Below are positions 18,386-25,999 of a stretch of DNA of 64,000 bases, one piece after another. The notes below the pieces were generated by a model. That model was not told the origin of the DNA and did not search any database. It saw only the letters and a program-made list of their open reading frames with translations. The position numbers and the translations under genes were made by a program. The stretch is taken from assembly GCA_965222485.1 (NCBI GenBank), contig CBDCUC010000030.1, positions 496,001 to 560,000 of the forward strand, read 5' to 3'. Every line of letters starts with the position of its first letter. The first letter of the stretch is position 1. Origin of the DNA: CBDCUC01 sp965222485 (GTDB lineage: Bacteria > Pseudomonadota > Alphaproteobacteria > Rhizobiales > Hyphomicrobiaceae).

Positions 18386-19234
18386 TTAGGTTTGTTCCTT
18401 GCGTCGCGCCATGAAGGCCAGTCTCTCGAACAAGTGGACGTCTTGTTCGTTTTTCAAAAGCGCGCCATGCAGTGGCGGGATAAGCTTTCGCGGATTTGTT
18501 TCGCGCAACGTCGCGGCGTCAATATCTTCGTTTAGCAGAAGCTTAATCCAGTCGAGAAGCTCGGAGGTTGAGGGCTTCTTCTTTATGCCTGCAACGTCAC
18601 GAATGTCATAGAACACGCGCAGTGCCTCGGAGACCAGACGGTCTTTCAAACCAGGAAAATGTACGTCGACGATATCGCGCATCGTGTCGGTGTCGGGGAA
18701 CTTGATGAAATGGAAGAAACAACGGCGCAGGAATGCGTCGGGCAGCTCCTTTTCATTGTTCGATGTAATTATTACAATTGGCCTGGTCTCGGCCTTTACG
18801 GTTTCACCGGTTTCGTAGACGTGAAATTCCATGCGGTCGAGTTCCTGTAGTAGGTCGTTTGGGAACTCTATGTCTGCTTTGTCTATCTCATCGATGAGCA
18901 ACACAGGGCGTTGCGCGGATGCAAACGCATCCCACAATTTGCCGCGCCGAATGTAGTTGGCAATGTCTTTGACCCGCTCATCTCCGAGTTGGCTGTCGCG
19001 CAGGCGAGAGACGGCGTCGTATTCGTAAAGGCCCTGCTGAGCCTTTGTGGTTGACTTGATGTGCCACTCGATAATGGGTGCGCCAATTGCTTTGGCGACT
19101 TCCAGTGCCAGAACCGTCTTGCCCGTTCCCGGCTCTCCCTTGACCAGGAGAGGTCGTTCCAAGGTTATGGCCGCATTGACCGCGATCGTGAGGTCATCAG
19201 TGGTGACATAGGTTTCGGTACCTTCAAATTTCAT
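18386..19234 (-). CDS. MoxR-family AAA+ ATPase
   Basis: The 282-residue protein has Walker A Gly-Glu-Pro-Gly-Thr-Gly-Lys-Thr near residue 33 and Walker B Val-Leu-Leu-Ile-Asp-Glu-Ile-Asp-Lys-Ala near 112. Sensor 1 reads Ile-Ile-Thr-Ser-Asn-Asn-Glu-Lys-Glu-Leu-Pro-Asp-Ala-Phe-Leu-Arg-Arg-Cys. This is the MoxR group that partners with CoxE-type VWA proteins in assembling or activating enzymes such as CO dehydrogenases, although the substrate in this organism is unknown. The start at 19234 has AAGGA six bases before it; the frame extends 46 codons further without support. The likely CoxE partner is 7.3 kb downstream rather than adjacent. Confidence 0.9.
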   Translation of the reverse strand: MKFEGTETYVTTDDLTIAVNAAITLERPLLVKGEPGTGKTVLALEVAKAIGAPIIEWHIKSTTKAQQGLYEYDAVSRLRDSQLGDERVKDIANYIRRGKLWDAFASAQRPVLLIDEIDKADIEFPNDLLQELDRMEFHVYETGETVKAETRPIVIITSNNEKELPDAFLRRCFFHFIKFPDTDTMRDIVDVHFPGLKDRLVSEALRVFYDIRDVAGIKKKPSTSELLDWIKLLLNEDIDAATLRETNPRKLIPPLHGALLKNEQDVHLFERLAFMARRKEQT

Positions 19235-19793
19235 GGGGGTCCTTTGGCGTCGACGGCTGCGGTCGTTTCTCTCCGGCCCAACAGGAGGCATGCCTGTCCG
19301 GAAATTGGGGTTCAGATCGCGTGTTCTTAACTGCTTGATATGGTGTCGGGCAACTCCCCTGGACTGATGCAAAGTGCTTGGTCAGGTGGGACAAGGGGTT
19401 TCGGGCCGGTGCCCAATCCTATTGAATTTAGACTTGAGATAGGTACTGCCCGTGCCGGTGCGGGAGCCGGCACGGGCTTCACCCGGGCTTGCAACAAACG
19501 CATTCCTGCGGTGTTGGGTGGATTATTGCGTTGGCACTGTTAGAGGCTGGCGTCGGTGATGTGGGCTCCGCGTTAAATGCGGCAATTACGTGGTCGTTGG
19601 GCCGTGGCCGCGTCGCCTATGCACGAGTTTTTGATTACTCATCAGAACTGCTTGACTAACGCGTTGGATCACATACATAGCAGGCTCAAATTGACCGGTG
19701 CCGCGGGCACAGTTAACCGGCCTTTTCCAAGTCTTGCCTGCGCTCAATGGGCATCGCGACCCTTAGCCGCCAAAGGCATCAGGAGGCTTATTC
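19235..19793. other. divergent intergenic region between MoxR-like gene and dksA
   Basis: About 560 bases carrying both promoters. The only strong structure is the 10-bp hairpin at 19449-19476 (separate entry). Frames across it are shadows of dksA or lack start signals. Confidence 0.5.
19449..19476. other. strong isolated hairpin upstream of dksA
   Basis: CCCGTGCCGG and CCGGCACGGG form a perfect 10-bp GC-rich stem with an eight-base loop, without a T run on either strand. It lies about 320 bases before the dksA start and 215 bases before the moxR-like start. It could be part of a leader RNA, a small RNA terminator or a protein site. Confidence 0.45.
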
Positions 19794-20294
19794 GTGAGCA
19801 AACAGAAAACGAAGGCACCGGCCGGCAAAAAAACACCGGCGAAATCCTCGTCGCAAAAATCGTCCAGGGCGAAAAAATCCGAGATCGTTATCGAGCCCGG
19901 GTATCATCCATCGGACGACGAGGATTTCATGAATGCCAAACAGCTCGCTTACTTCCGCGCAAAGCTTTTGCAGTGGAAAGAAGAGATCGTGCGTCAGACG
20001 CGCGAGACGCTGGCTGGGCTCACGGAAGAATCGACGCAGCATGCCGATATTGCGGACAGAGCCACATCGGAAACAGACCGGGCGCTGGAACTTCGTGCCA
20101 GGGATCGACAGCGCAAGCTCATCAATAAGATTGATGCCGCACTGGCTCGCATCGAGGACGGTAGCTACGGCTACTGCGAGGAAACCGGCGAGCCCATTGG
20201 TTTGAAGCGTCTCGATGCCCGCCCAATTGCAACCTTGTCGGTGGAAGCGCAAGAGCGTCATGAACGGCGCGAGCGCGTATATCGCGAAGAATAG
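19794..20294 (+). CDS. dksA: RNA polymerase-binding transcription factor DksA, one-cysteine form
   Basis: This 166-residue protein has a Lys/Ala/Ser-rich N-terminal extension of about 40 residues, then the DksA coiled coil. At the tip Asp-Ile-Ala-Asp-Arg-Ala supplies the Asp and Ala (about 88 and 90) that contact RNA polymerase in the secondary channel. The C4 zinc finger is degenerate: only Cys128 remains, and the other three positions are Thr131, Ser149 and Ala152. One-cysteine DksA proteins are known in alphaproteobacteria. With ppGpp it should tune rRNA and amino-acid promoters. The start is GTG, fixed by AGGAGG seven bases upstream. It is transcribed divergently from the MoxR-like gene. 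Confidence 0.93.
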   Translation: MSKQKTKAPAGKKTPAKSSSQKSSRAKKSEIVIEPGYHPSDDEDFMNAKQLAYFRAKLLQWKEEIVRQTRETLAGLTEESTQHADIADRATSETDRALELRARDRQRKLINKIDAALARIEDGSYGYCEETGEPIGLKRLDARPIATLSVEAQERHERRERVYREE

Positions 20295-20520
20295 TCGTTT
20301 GATCCATGCCGCCGGGAAGTGCATTGGCGCCGGCCACGGTTTTCGCCTTCTCAATTCTGCGAACAATTCCGACAGGCTTCTACAAGAGCCGCGGCGTGGG
20401 CGGCTTGTGCATGTTCGCAAATTGGTCAATTTGACCCATTCGTTAATCACTCCGTAACCTATCGCCTGGAGTGTGGTGTCTGGCCCGGTGCAGTTGACCG
20501 GATGAAACACAGGTAGCCAG

Positions 20521-20835
20521 ATGTCGCACTTTTTGCCCGTAGCGCTCGTTGATCAGCATGTAATGTCTTCGCGTGAGGCCAGGCTAGGTCCATTTCGGAT
20601 TGCGACGCGTGTGCTTCTTTTCGCAACCGTTATCAGCCTGGGGCTTGGGACATATCCATTGCCGGGTGGAGTTGCTAAAGGCGGGGCGTTGGCGTCATCA
20701 GAGCAAAACAAGCCCACTTCAAGGGATGTAACGGCAAAATCAGATGCAGGACATACGGCGGGCCGCGTCGTTTCGATCCGTACATCGCTCCTGCAACTTG
20801 ATCGTCTTACAGCCGCGTCGTTTGGCGATCACTAA
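20521..20835 (+). CDS. possible small exported or membrane protein
   Basis: An open frame of 104 residues starts with ATG eight bases after AGG. It has a positively charged stretch followed by a hydrophobic segment (about 29-48), consistent with a signal peptide or single membrane helix. A polar region follows and no domain is recognised. A start at the internal ATG 20563 would give a more usual signal peptide. It runs convergent to the next gene with 23 bases between stops. Codon use is only weakly supportive, so the gene is tentative. Confidence 0.4.
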   Translation: MSHFLPVALVDQHVMSSREARLGPFRIATRVLLFATVISLGLGTYPLPGGVAKGGALASSEQNKPTSRDVTAKSDAGHTAGRVVSIRTSLLQLDRLTAASFGDH

Positions 20836-20858
20836 TCTCATCGCTTTTGTGTTGTGCT

Positions 20859-22082
20859 CTACCAGTCGTCTCGGTAGCGCTGCCGCATACGCTTTGCAGC
20901 CAAGCGGCGTTGTAGGCGCCGGATGCGCCGATATTCCTTGAAGTTTCGTGGACGCCTAACCTTATAGATGACGACCTTTCGGCCGTACGCGTCACGAACG
21001 ACGCGCTTGCGAATGAGGGGGCGTCGTTTCTTCGCTTTTTTTGCGCGCCGTTTTTTCTTCGCTTTGCTGATGCGTTTCTTACGCAGGCTGTTCTTTTTGT
21101 TCAGCTCTCGTTTTTTGGCGGCTCTGCGTGACTTGCGGCTCCTGGTTTGGTGTTTTGTTTTTGGCGTAATGGCAGGGGCGATTTCGTTTGCGTCGCGCTC
21201 ATGCAATCGCGGCTTAGGGTCTTGTGATCTGTGTGCGGGTTTGGGTTCGTCGAGGAGTTCAGGCGTCGCCTCTTCTTGCAAAGGATCGGGTGGGCCGGTC
21301 TCAGGACTGGTTTTGTCTTCAAGTAGGCGGGCAGATTGATCGCCAGGCGCTGCATGTGTGTCGTTGAGCTGCGCCTCGGCGTTTTGATCGATAGCGCCTG
21401 TCGTGATTGCGTCCGGCTCAATGGCCGGTTCAGTCAGCGTGCGAACATCGTCCAGAGATACAGCGGGGAGCCCGGATTGGAGATTGGACAGTTCAGACTT
21501 GTGCGCCGCAATGTCTGCTGTTTTCGCTGCGCGTGGCTCGCCGACTTCAGGTTTACCGTCGGCCCGATCCGACTTTTCAGGCGGCGGGACAGGTGAGAGC
21601 GCTGCCAGCCGGACAACGGACGTTCGCTTGGTCGTGGTGGGCTCGGCATACTCTGCGACTTTCTCTGCGACTTTGCTGATTTTCGCCGATGCGCCGGCAG
21701 AGTTTGAGAGGGTGTGATTGGCTGATCCGCTTTGAACGACGCGCGCTCCGCGTTCATCCGTAGATGGTCCCCAGGCCGAGAATAACGTGTGGCCGGTAAG
21801 CGCCAGTATGAGTGCCGCACCGACGGCCGCGGTGGCGCGTTTCAATGTCTTCGCATTTGACGCCTCGCGCGTATCCAATTCGATTTTTGCCATAACGGCT
21901 TCGATGGCCGCTTCACGGCTCGCGTATTCGGTTCCAACGGTCTCGCCATCGATATATGCGCTCCAACTATCAAGGCTGCTGATCAGCATGATGTGGAAGG
22001 CTTTAGCCGTGTGGTGCGGTTGCCAGCTCGCGGCGAACACGCCTTCGGTGTTCTCGGTGAAGACTGGTTGGCGCTGAAGCAT
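20859..22082 (-). CDS. unknown single-pass membrane protein with a Lys/Arg-rich tail
   Basis: This 407-residue protein begins with a small domain of about 70 residues (Pro-Val-Phe-Thr-Glu near the start, then Trp-Gln-Pro-His-His and Tyr-Ile-Asp-Gly-Glu). One membrane helix lies near 88-108. A long low-complexity acidic and Pro-rich region (about 110-300) follows. The last 100 residues are dominated by Lys and Arg, including runs such as Lys-Lys-Lys-Arg-Arg-Ala-Lys-Lys-Ala-Lys-Lys. The tail could bind nucleic acid, membrane lipid or cell wall polymer; nothing in the sequence decides which. AGGGGG lies eight bases before the ATG. No family is recognised. Confidence 0.7.
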   Translation of the reverse strand: MLQRQPVFTENTEGVFAASWQPHHTAKAFHIMLISSLDSWSAYIDGETVGTEYASREAAIEAVMAKIELDTREASNAKTLKRATAAVGAALILALTGHTLFSAWGPSTDERGARVVQSGSANHTLSNSAGASAKISKVAEKVAEYAEPTTTKRTSVVRLAALSPVPPPEKSDRADGKPEVGEPRAAKTADIAAHKSELSNLQSGLPAVSLDDVRTLTEPAIEPDAITTGAIDQNAEAQLNDTHAAPGDQSARLLEDKTSPETGPPDPLQEEATPELLDEPKPAHRSQDPKPRLHERDANEIAPAITPKTKHQTRSRKSRRAAKKRELNKKNSLRKKRISKAKKKRRAKKAKKRRPLIRKRVVRDAYGRKVVIYKVRRPRNFKEYRRIRRLQRRLAAKRMRQRYRDDW

Positions 22083-22581
22083 TGCGTGCCCCCTTTACAG
22101 TACGCGGCGGGCGCTTGCCGATCATGGCGATCTACCCCTGTTCAATGAGGCGTGCGCTCGATCGGCTTCATCAATCAGCGTGCGTCCATTGGAGCTTAGC
22201 GACAACCCCGTGGGCCGAGAAAGTGAATTGCGTGATTGCGGCAGATGTTTTGTTGGCAGCCGGGGTTGGGTCATCACCATTGTTTTGCCGGCCGGGCCTC
22301 GGCGAGGGGCCCGTTATGCTTTTCACGTAAATGGGCACAAGGATTCCTGGCGGCCGAGGGTTAATTGTGTTCCTTAAACGGGCTGGCCCGGCTTTTGCTC
22401 GTTGGTTAGAGAAGCTTAGGCCGCCCCTTAGATTTTCTTGCGCGGACGGTGCGGCTTTACCGGTCTGCCGACCGTATTTGGCCGCAATTGATGTCACCTA
22501 TGGCTTGTGTAGAGGGTGTTTTTCGAAAAAATTGAGGCGGGTCTTACAGCCTCGGACAATTGATGGGGAGTGTTACGGCAA
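22083..22581. other. divergent intergenic region before the bactofilin gene
   Basis: About 500 bases between divergent genes, holding their promoters. The stretch 22500-22560 is AT-richer. No hairpin, RNA gene or coding frame with a start signal was seen. Confidence 0.45.
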
Positions 22582-23268
22582 ATGATGGGTGGTTCTGGAG
22601 CTCAAGCAGGTGCGGGTTCAGCCGGGCCCGGCGATATGGTGGTCAGCGCGGATCTGGCCATCAAGGGCAACGTTAAGAACGGCCGCCAGATCGACATCCA
22701 TGGCTATGTCGAGGGGGAATTGGAGGCAGAAAACCTAGTCGTTCATCCCGGCGGGCGCTTCTTTGGTAAGCTCAGGGTCAACACGGCCGACATCAAGGGT
22801 GAGTTGCAGGGGGACGTTAGCGTCAAGTCACTGATCACCATCCGTCAATCCGGTTCCGTGTCTGGTAATGTGCGCTACGGGCGGCTTGCCATGGAGGAAG
22901 GTGCAAACTTAAGCGCTGATGTGCGTAACATCCCGCCTGAGATCGGCGGCGATTTGATGATTGCAGTCAGATCCGGCGGGCGCGCCCGTGTAACGACGAT
23001 GGATCTCACGGCTCACGATCCCGACGATGACGCCACCGATCTGGTCTATTCCGTCTCCAACCCCATCAACGGTTACGTCGTCCTAGAGAAATCCCCCACC
23101 ACGCGGGTGGAGAGTTTTACCCAGGCTGATCTGGAAGATGGGAGCGTGTCTTTCCGTCATGACGGGTCTCAGGCGCCGACGGCCAGTTTCGATGTGGTCG
23201 TCAAGGATGCGTCCGGTGCCACCTCGGGCGCGGCGCAGACCGTCAAGGTTGCGGTGAAAGCAGCTTAG
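22582..23268 (+). CDS. bactofilin with an extra C-terminal CSPG/cadherin-like beta domain
   Basis: The 228-residue product has a Gly/Ala-rich lead of about 25 residues. A bactofilin (DUF583) domain follows to about 118, showing the repeated short beta turns of its right-handed helix (Ile-Lys-Gly-Asn-Val, Val-Glu-Gly-Glu-Leu-Glu-Ala, Ile-Lys-Gly-Glu-Leu-Gln-Gly-Asp-Val, Val-Ser-Gly-Asn-Val). Bactofilins polymerise in the cytoplasm and position cell-wall or polar proteins. From about 125 on there is a second domain with Leu-Val-Tyr-Ser-Val, Phe-Thr-Gln-Ala-Asp-Leu-Glu-Asp-Gly and Phe-Arg-His-Asp-Gly-Ser, the pattern of chondroitin-sulfate-proteoglycan/cadherin-like repeats usually found in surface proteins. 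The fusion is unusual. ATGATG at 22582 follows GGGGAG. Confidence 0.85.
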   Translation: MMGGSGAQAGAGSAGPGDMVVSADLAIKGNVKNGRQIDIHGYVEGELEAENLVVHPGGRFFGKLRVNTADIKGELQGDVSVKSLITIRQSGSVSGNVRYGRLAMEEGANLSADVRNIPPEIGGDLMIAVRSGGRARVTTMDLTAHDPDDDATDLVYSVSNPINGYVVLEKSPTTRVESFTQADLEDGSVSFRHDGSQAPTASFDVVVKDASGATSGAAQTVKVAVKAA

Positions 23269-23278
23269 GCATTTTCTT

Positions 23279-23545
23279 GCGCCGGCGCCCACGGCTCCGG
23301 CTTTTTCTTCACGTGCTCTTCGACGCGGTGCGCCGGCACGTGAAGCTCGCAGATCGCGACGCCTTCGGCTAGTTTTGACTTGCGGGCTATTCCGAACGCG
23401 AGATCGGCGTCGGGTACGCCTCCGGCTACACCCGCGCCGGGAAGAATGCGGGTGGCGTAGTGTGCGCGGCAACGCTTGCGACGAGTGATCCGGCTACCGT
23501 CGAGTTGACCGCCGCGCCCGTAGGCGGAGCCGTGGACGCCGGCGC
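23279..23545. repeat. MITE-like intergenic repeat, copy A
   Basis: The 3-prime region between the convergent bactofilin and channel genes carries an element flanked by inverted repeats. GCGCCGGCGCCCACGGCTCC on the left pairs with its near-complement GGAGCCGTGGACGCCGGCGC on the right. Copy B at 32572-32816 has the same modules in the same order: left end, a CACGTG-containing middle, then the right end. By hand count about 59 of 67 bases agree between 23481-23547 and 32752-32818. No protein frame is supported. An extra module lies inside (next entry). Confidence 0.75.
23408..23457 (+). repeat. internal repeat module X, present inverted at 32909-32958
   Basis: These 50 bases match the reverse complement of 32909-32958 at 48 of 50 positions by hand alignment. 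The flanking CGCCTTCGGCTAGTTTT at 23359-23375 is also found inverted at 32970-32986. In copy A the module lies inside the element; in copy B it lies outside and inverted. It is therefore a separable unit. Confidence 0.8.
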
Positions 23546-23617
23546 AAATAAAGAGTTACAGGTAGTCCCGTCGCCCCTTGGCATACCGGGCGAAGCCCGA
23601 ATAGCGCGCGAGACAAA

Positions 23618-25861
23618 TTACTTCCCGACTAGCCAGCCCCAGGCGTGTGCCGCAAGTTGCAGTAAGTCCGCGTCGTAGGTTGCAGACGCGATGACGTAGG
23701 CAAGCAGCGCGAAGGTAAAGAAGGGGACGATATAGACCTCGATGGCATAGAACGTTTTTAAAAGCCAGGGCTTGCGGCCGATCGTCGGGTTCACCGCGAA
23801 AATCGAAAGCGCAATCATCATGGAAATAATCGCATACGCCATGACGAAGATGAGGTCTGACAGTGTGGCGTCGTCGGCATTGGGCTGATTCAATGCGAAG
23901 TACAGTGCGATTGCCGACAAGAGCGCTGTGACCTGGATGGCGATGATGGCGTTGAATTCAGCGCGTGGGATAAATATCGCCAGATAGGCGACAATCAGGA
24001 TGCATGATAACGGAACGATTACGCGCAACACGTAGTCGACGACCTGGCGCTTCATCACCCACGTGTAATTGAAGTTGTAATAGGGGATCACGCGTTCCTG
24101 CGACAAAGGTCCGGAAACGGAGCGGATGATGAGTTCGTTGGTGCCGACGTAGTGATTGCGCACACTCCAGCCATCGACGTCGAAGGAATGGTTGCGGACA
24201 GCCTCGGAGGGGGGCTGCAGGAAGAACGCCGTCGATGTCTTGGCGGGTTGGAACGAAATGGAGAAAATCTGTTCGTCAAAGGGGTACTTGCGCAAGTCCG
24301 GTTCGAACATGAAGCGGCCTGAGACTTTGTAAATTCGCGTTCCGCCCGTGGCCAGGTTGTCGGCGCGATCCTGGTGAACCTGGCGAATGGAGATGAGCGG
24401 TGTGCCTGTTGCCTGTCCGCGATACGCATTCGTGAATTCGATTGCTTCGATCGGGACTTCCTGTTGGGAGCGCGTCGTAAAGAAGAACTCTGCTTCAAAG
24501 CTCTTGTCGTTGCTGTCAACGTGATAGATGCGGACCATGTCGAGATGGACATAGAGCACAGGCACTGTCACCATTTGACCAGCAACACGGACGAACTGCT
24601 CTGGCGCCAGGACGGTCTTTTCCTTGCCGGACGGCCGCCAGATCAGCAATGAGCGTTCGGCGGACGCGCGTTCCTTACTGAATGACCAGTCCTGTGCAAG
24701 GCCGCGCCAGACACGGCGCCCGGCGGATAGACTGGCGAGTTCGCGGGCAATTACCTGGCGCAGATCCATCGGCGTGGGTGAGACATCAGGTGCGGCATTG
24801 GCGGCCGCGGCAATCATGGCAATGAGGTCGGCGTAACGTGCGCCATAGCCCACGGCATAAGGCGAATAGCGCGACGTGACGTGGCTTGAATCGGGCTGGC
24901 GCATCAGTTGCTCCAACCGTTCGTTATTCAGGTTCGCGATGCCGCCTTCCGCAATCTCGTAAATGTCACCGGCGTACTCCTTGCCTTCCGGGTTCCACAG
25001 GATGCCGCTGATCGAGCCCAGCGCGACGAACACAGGTTTTGAAATGCCGGCCGCGGCGGCGCGTTTGAGGAATTTGGCGCCGCGTCGCGAGCCGATGGAC
25101 AGGAAGATGATCTCTGCGCCACTCGTCTTGATGTCTTCTATGGCCGCGTCGACCGCCGGCAGGTTGTCCTCTACTTTGCCATCGAGCCAGAAGGTGGATG
25201 TGATCTTTGGCTCGTGCCCATCTTCGTTCAGGAAGCCGTGAAAGGCGCGTGTATACAAATCATCACCGGCTCCGACGAAAGCCATGCTGTTAAATTTCGA
25301 CCGGGCGAAATGGGTGAAGACTTCCTGCTCCGCGCGCACGGAGCGTGTCAGGGTATAAATGTTTGGGTACTTGGCGAACAATGTTTCGACCGACATTTCG
25401 GAAACGAAGGGGATGTTCGATTTGCCAATGCGGTCGACGACGGTTGAACCTCGGGTGGAATTCCAGATCCCGATCATGGCAATGACGTTGTCGTCAGCCA
25501 AAGTCGCGTCGACGTTTGCACCGGTTTTTTCCGCCGTTGAGTGGTCGTCGTAAAAGCGGATGTTGAGCGGTCTGCCTTTGATGCCGCCTGCGGCGTTGAT
25601 GCGTTGGGCGCGCTGGGAGACGAAGGCGCGAATTGCCTCGGTTTCTTCCGGTCCGGAATCGGCAATTTTGTTGGAACTGATGTGGACTGCGATCGTGTAG
25701 GCATAAGTGGCTGCAGCATTTTCAGGGTGAGGTCTGTCCTGAGCGCGTGCGGACGTTAGCTGCAGCACGCTTGCAATCAGTGCTAAAAGGAGCGTTAGCG
25801 CGGCGTCGCCAGCTTGCGTGCGTCTACGGTGGGTCGGCTCAATCGCTCCTGTTTCAAACAT
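23618..25861 (-). CDS. periplasmic binding protein fused to a pentameric ligand-gated ion channel
   Basis: From the ATG at 25861 (GGGGA just before) the product has 747 residues. A signal peptide (to about 41) is followed by a type I periplasmic binding domain of the Leu/Ile/Val kind (about 53-408; Ile-Asn-Ala-Ala-Gly-Gly-Ile is its usual motif). Then comes a beta-rich ligand-binding domain (about 428-603) with the pLGIC signature Lys-Tyr-Pro-Phe-Asp-Glu-Gln near 525 and no Cys-loop cysteines. Four membrane helices follow: M1 near 610-632 with the conserved Pro, M2 634-658, M3 666-690 and M4 701-728. It should be an inner membrane homopentamer gated by a small periplasmic ligand. The MscS-family gene lies 138 bases upstream on the same strand. 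Ligand and ion selectivity are unknown. Confidence 0.9.
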   Translation of the reverse strand: MFETGAIEPTHRRRTQAGDAALTLLLALIASVLQLTSARAQDRPHPENAAATYAYTIAVHISSNKIADSGPEETEAIRAFVSQRAQRINAAGGIKGRPLNIRFYDDHSTAEKTGANVDATLADDNVIAMIGIWNSTRGSTVVDRIGKSNIPFVSEMSVETLFAKYPNIYTLTRSVRAEQEVFTHFARSKFNSMAFVGAGDDLYTRAFHGFLNEDGHEPKITSTFWLDGKVEDNLPAVDAAIEDIKTSGAEIIFLSIGSRRGAKFLKRAAAAGISKPVFVALGSISGILWNPEGKEYAGDIYEIAEGGIANLNNERLEQLMRQPDSSHVTSRYSPYAVGYGARYADLIAMIAAAANAAPDVSPTPMDLRQVIARELASLSAGRRVWRGLAQDWSFSKERASAERSLLIWRPSGKEKTVLAPEQFVRVAGQMVTVPVLYVHLDMVRIYHVDSNDKSFEAEFFFTTRSQQEVPIEAIEFTNAYRGQATGTPLISIRQVHQDRADNLATGGTRIYKVSGRFMFEPDLRKYPFDEQIFSISFQPAKTSTAFFLQPPSEAVRNHSFDVDGWSVRNHYVGTNELIIRSVSGPLSQERVIPYYNFNYTWVMKRQVVDYVLRVIVPLSCILIVAYLAIFIPRAEFNAIIAIQVTALLSAIALYFALNQPNADDATLSDLIFVMAYAIISMMIALSIFAVNPTIGRKPWLLKTFYAIEVYIVPFFTFALLAYVIASATYDADLLQLAAHAWGWLVGK

Positions 25862-25999
25862 TGTTCCCCGCATCCCTAGACTGTCTCGATCCGATTGGAT
25901 GCATGTGTCATAGCCCGGTTGTGACGTGTGCGCTGCGGGACCGTTTACGGTTTGCCGGCGAGCGGGGCGGATATGCAACAAAGTCATGCTGGTTGAAGA

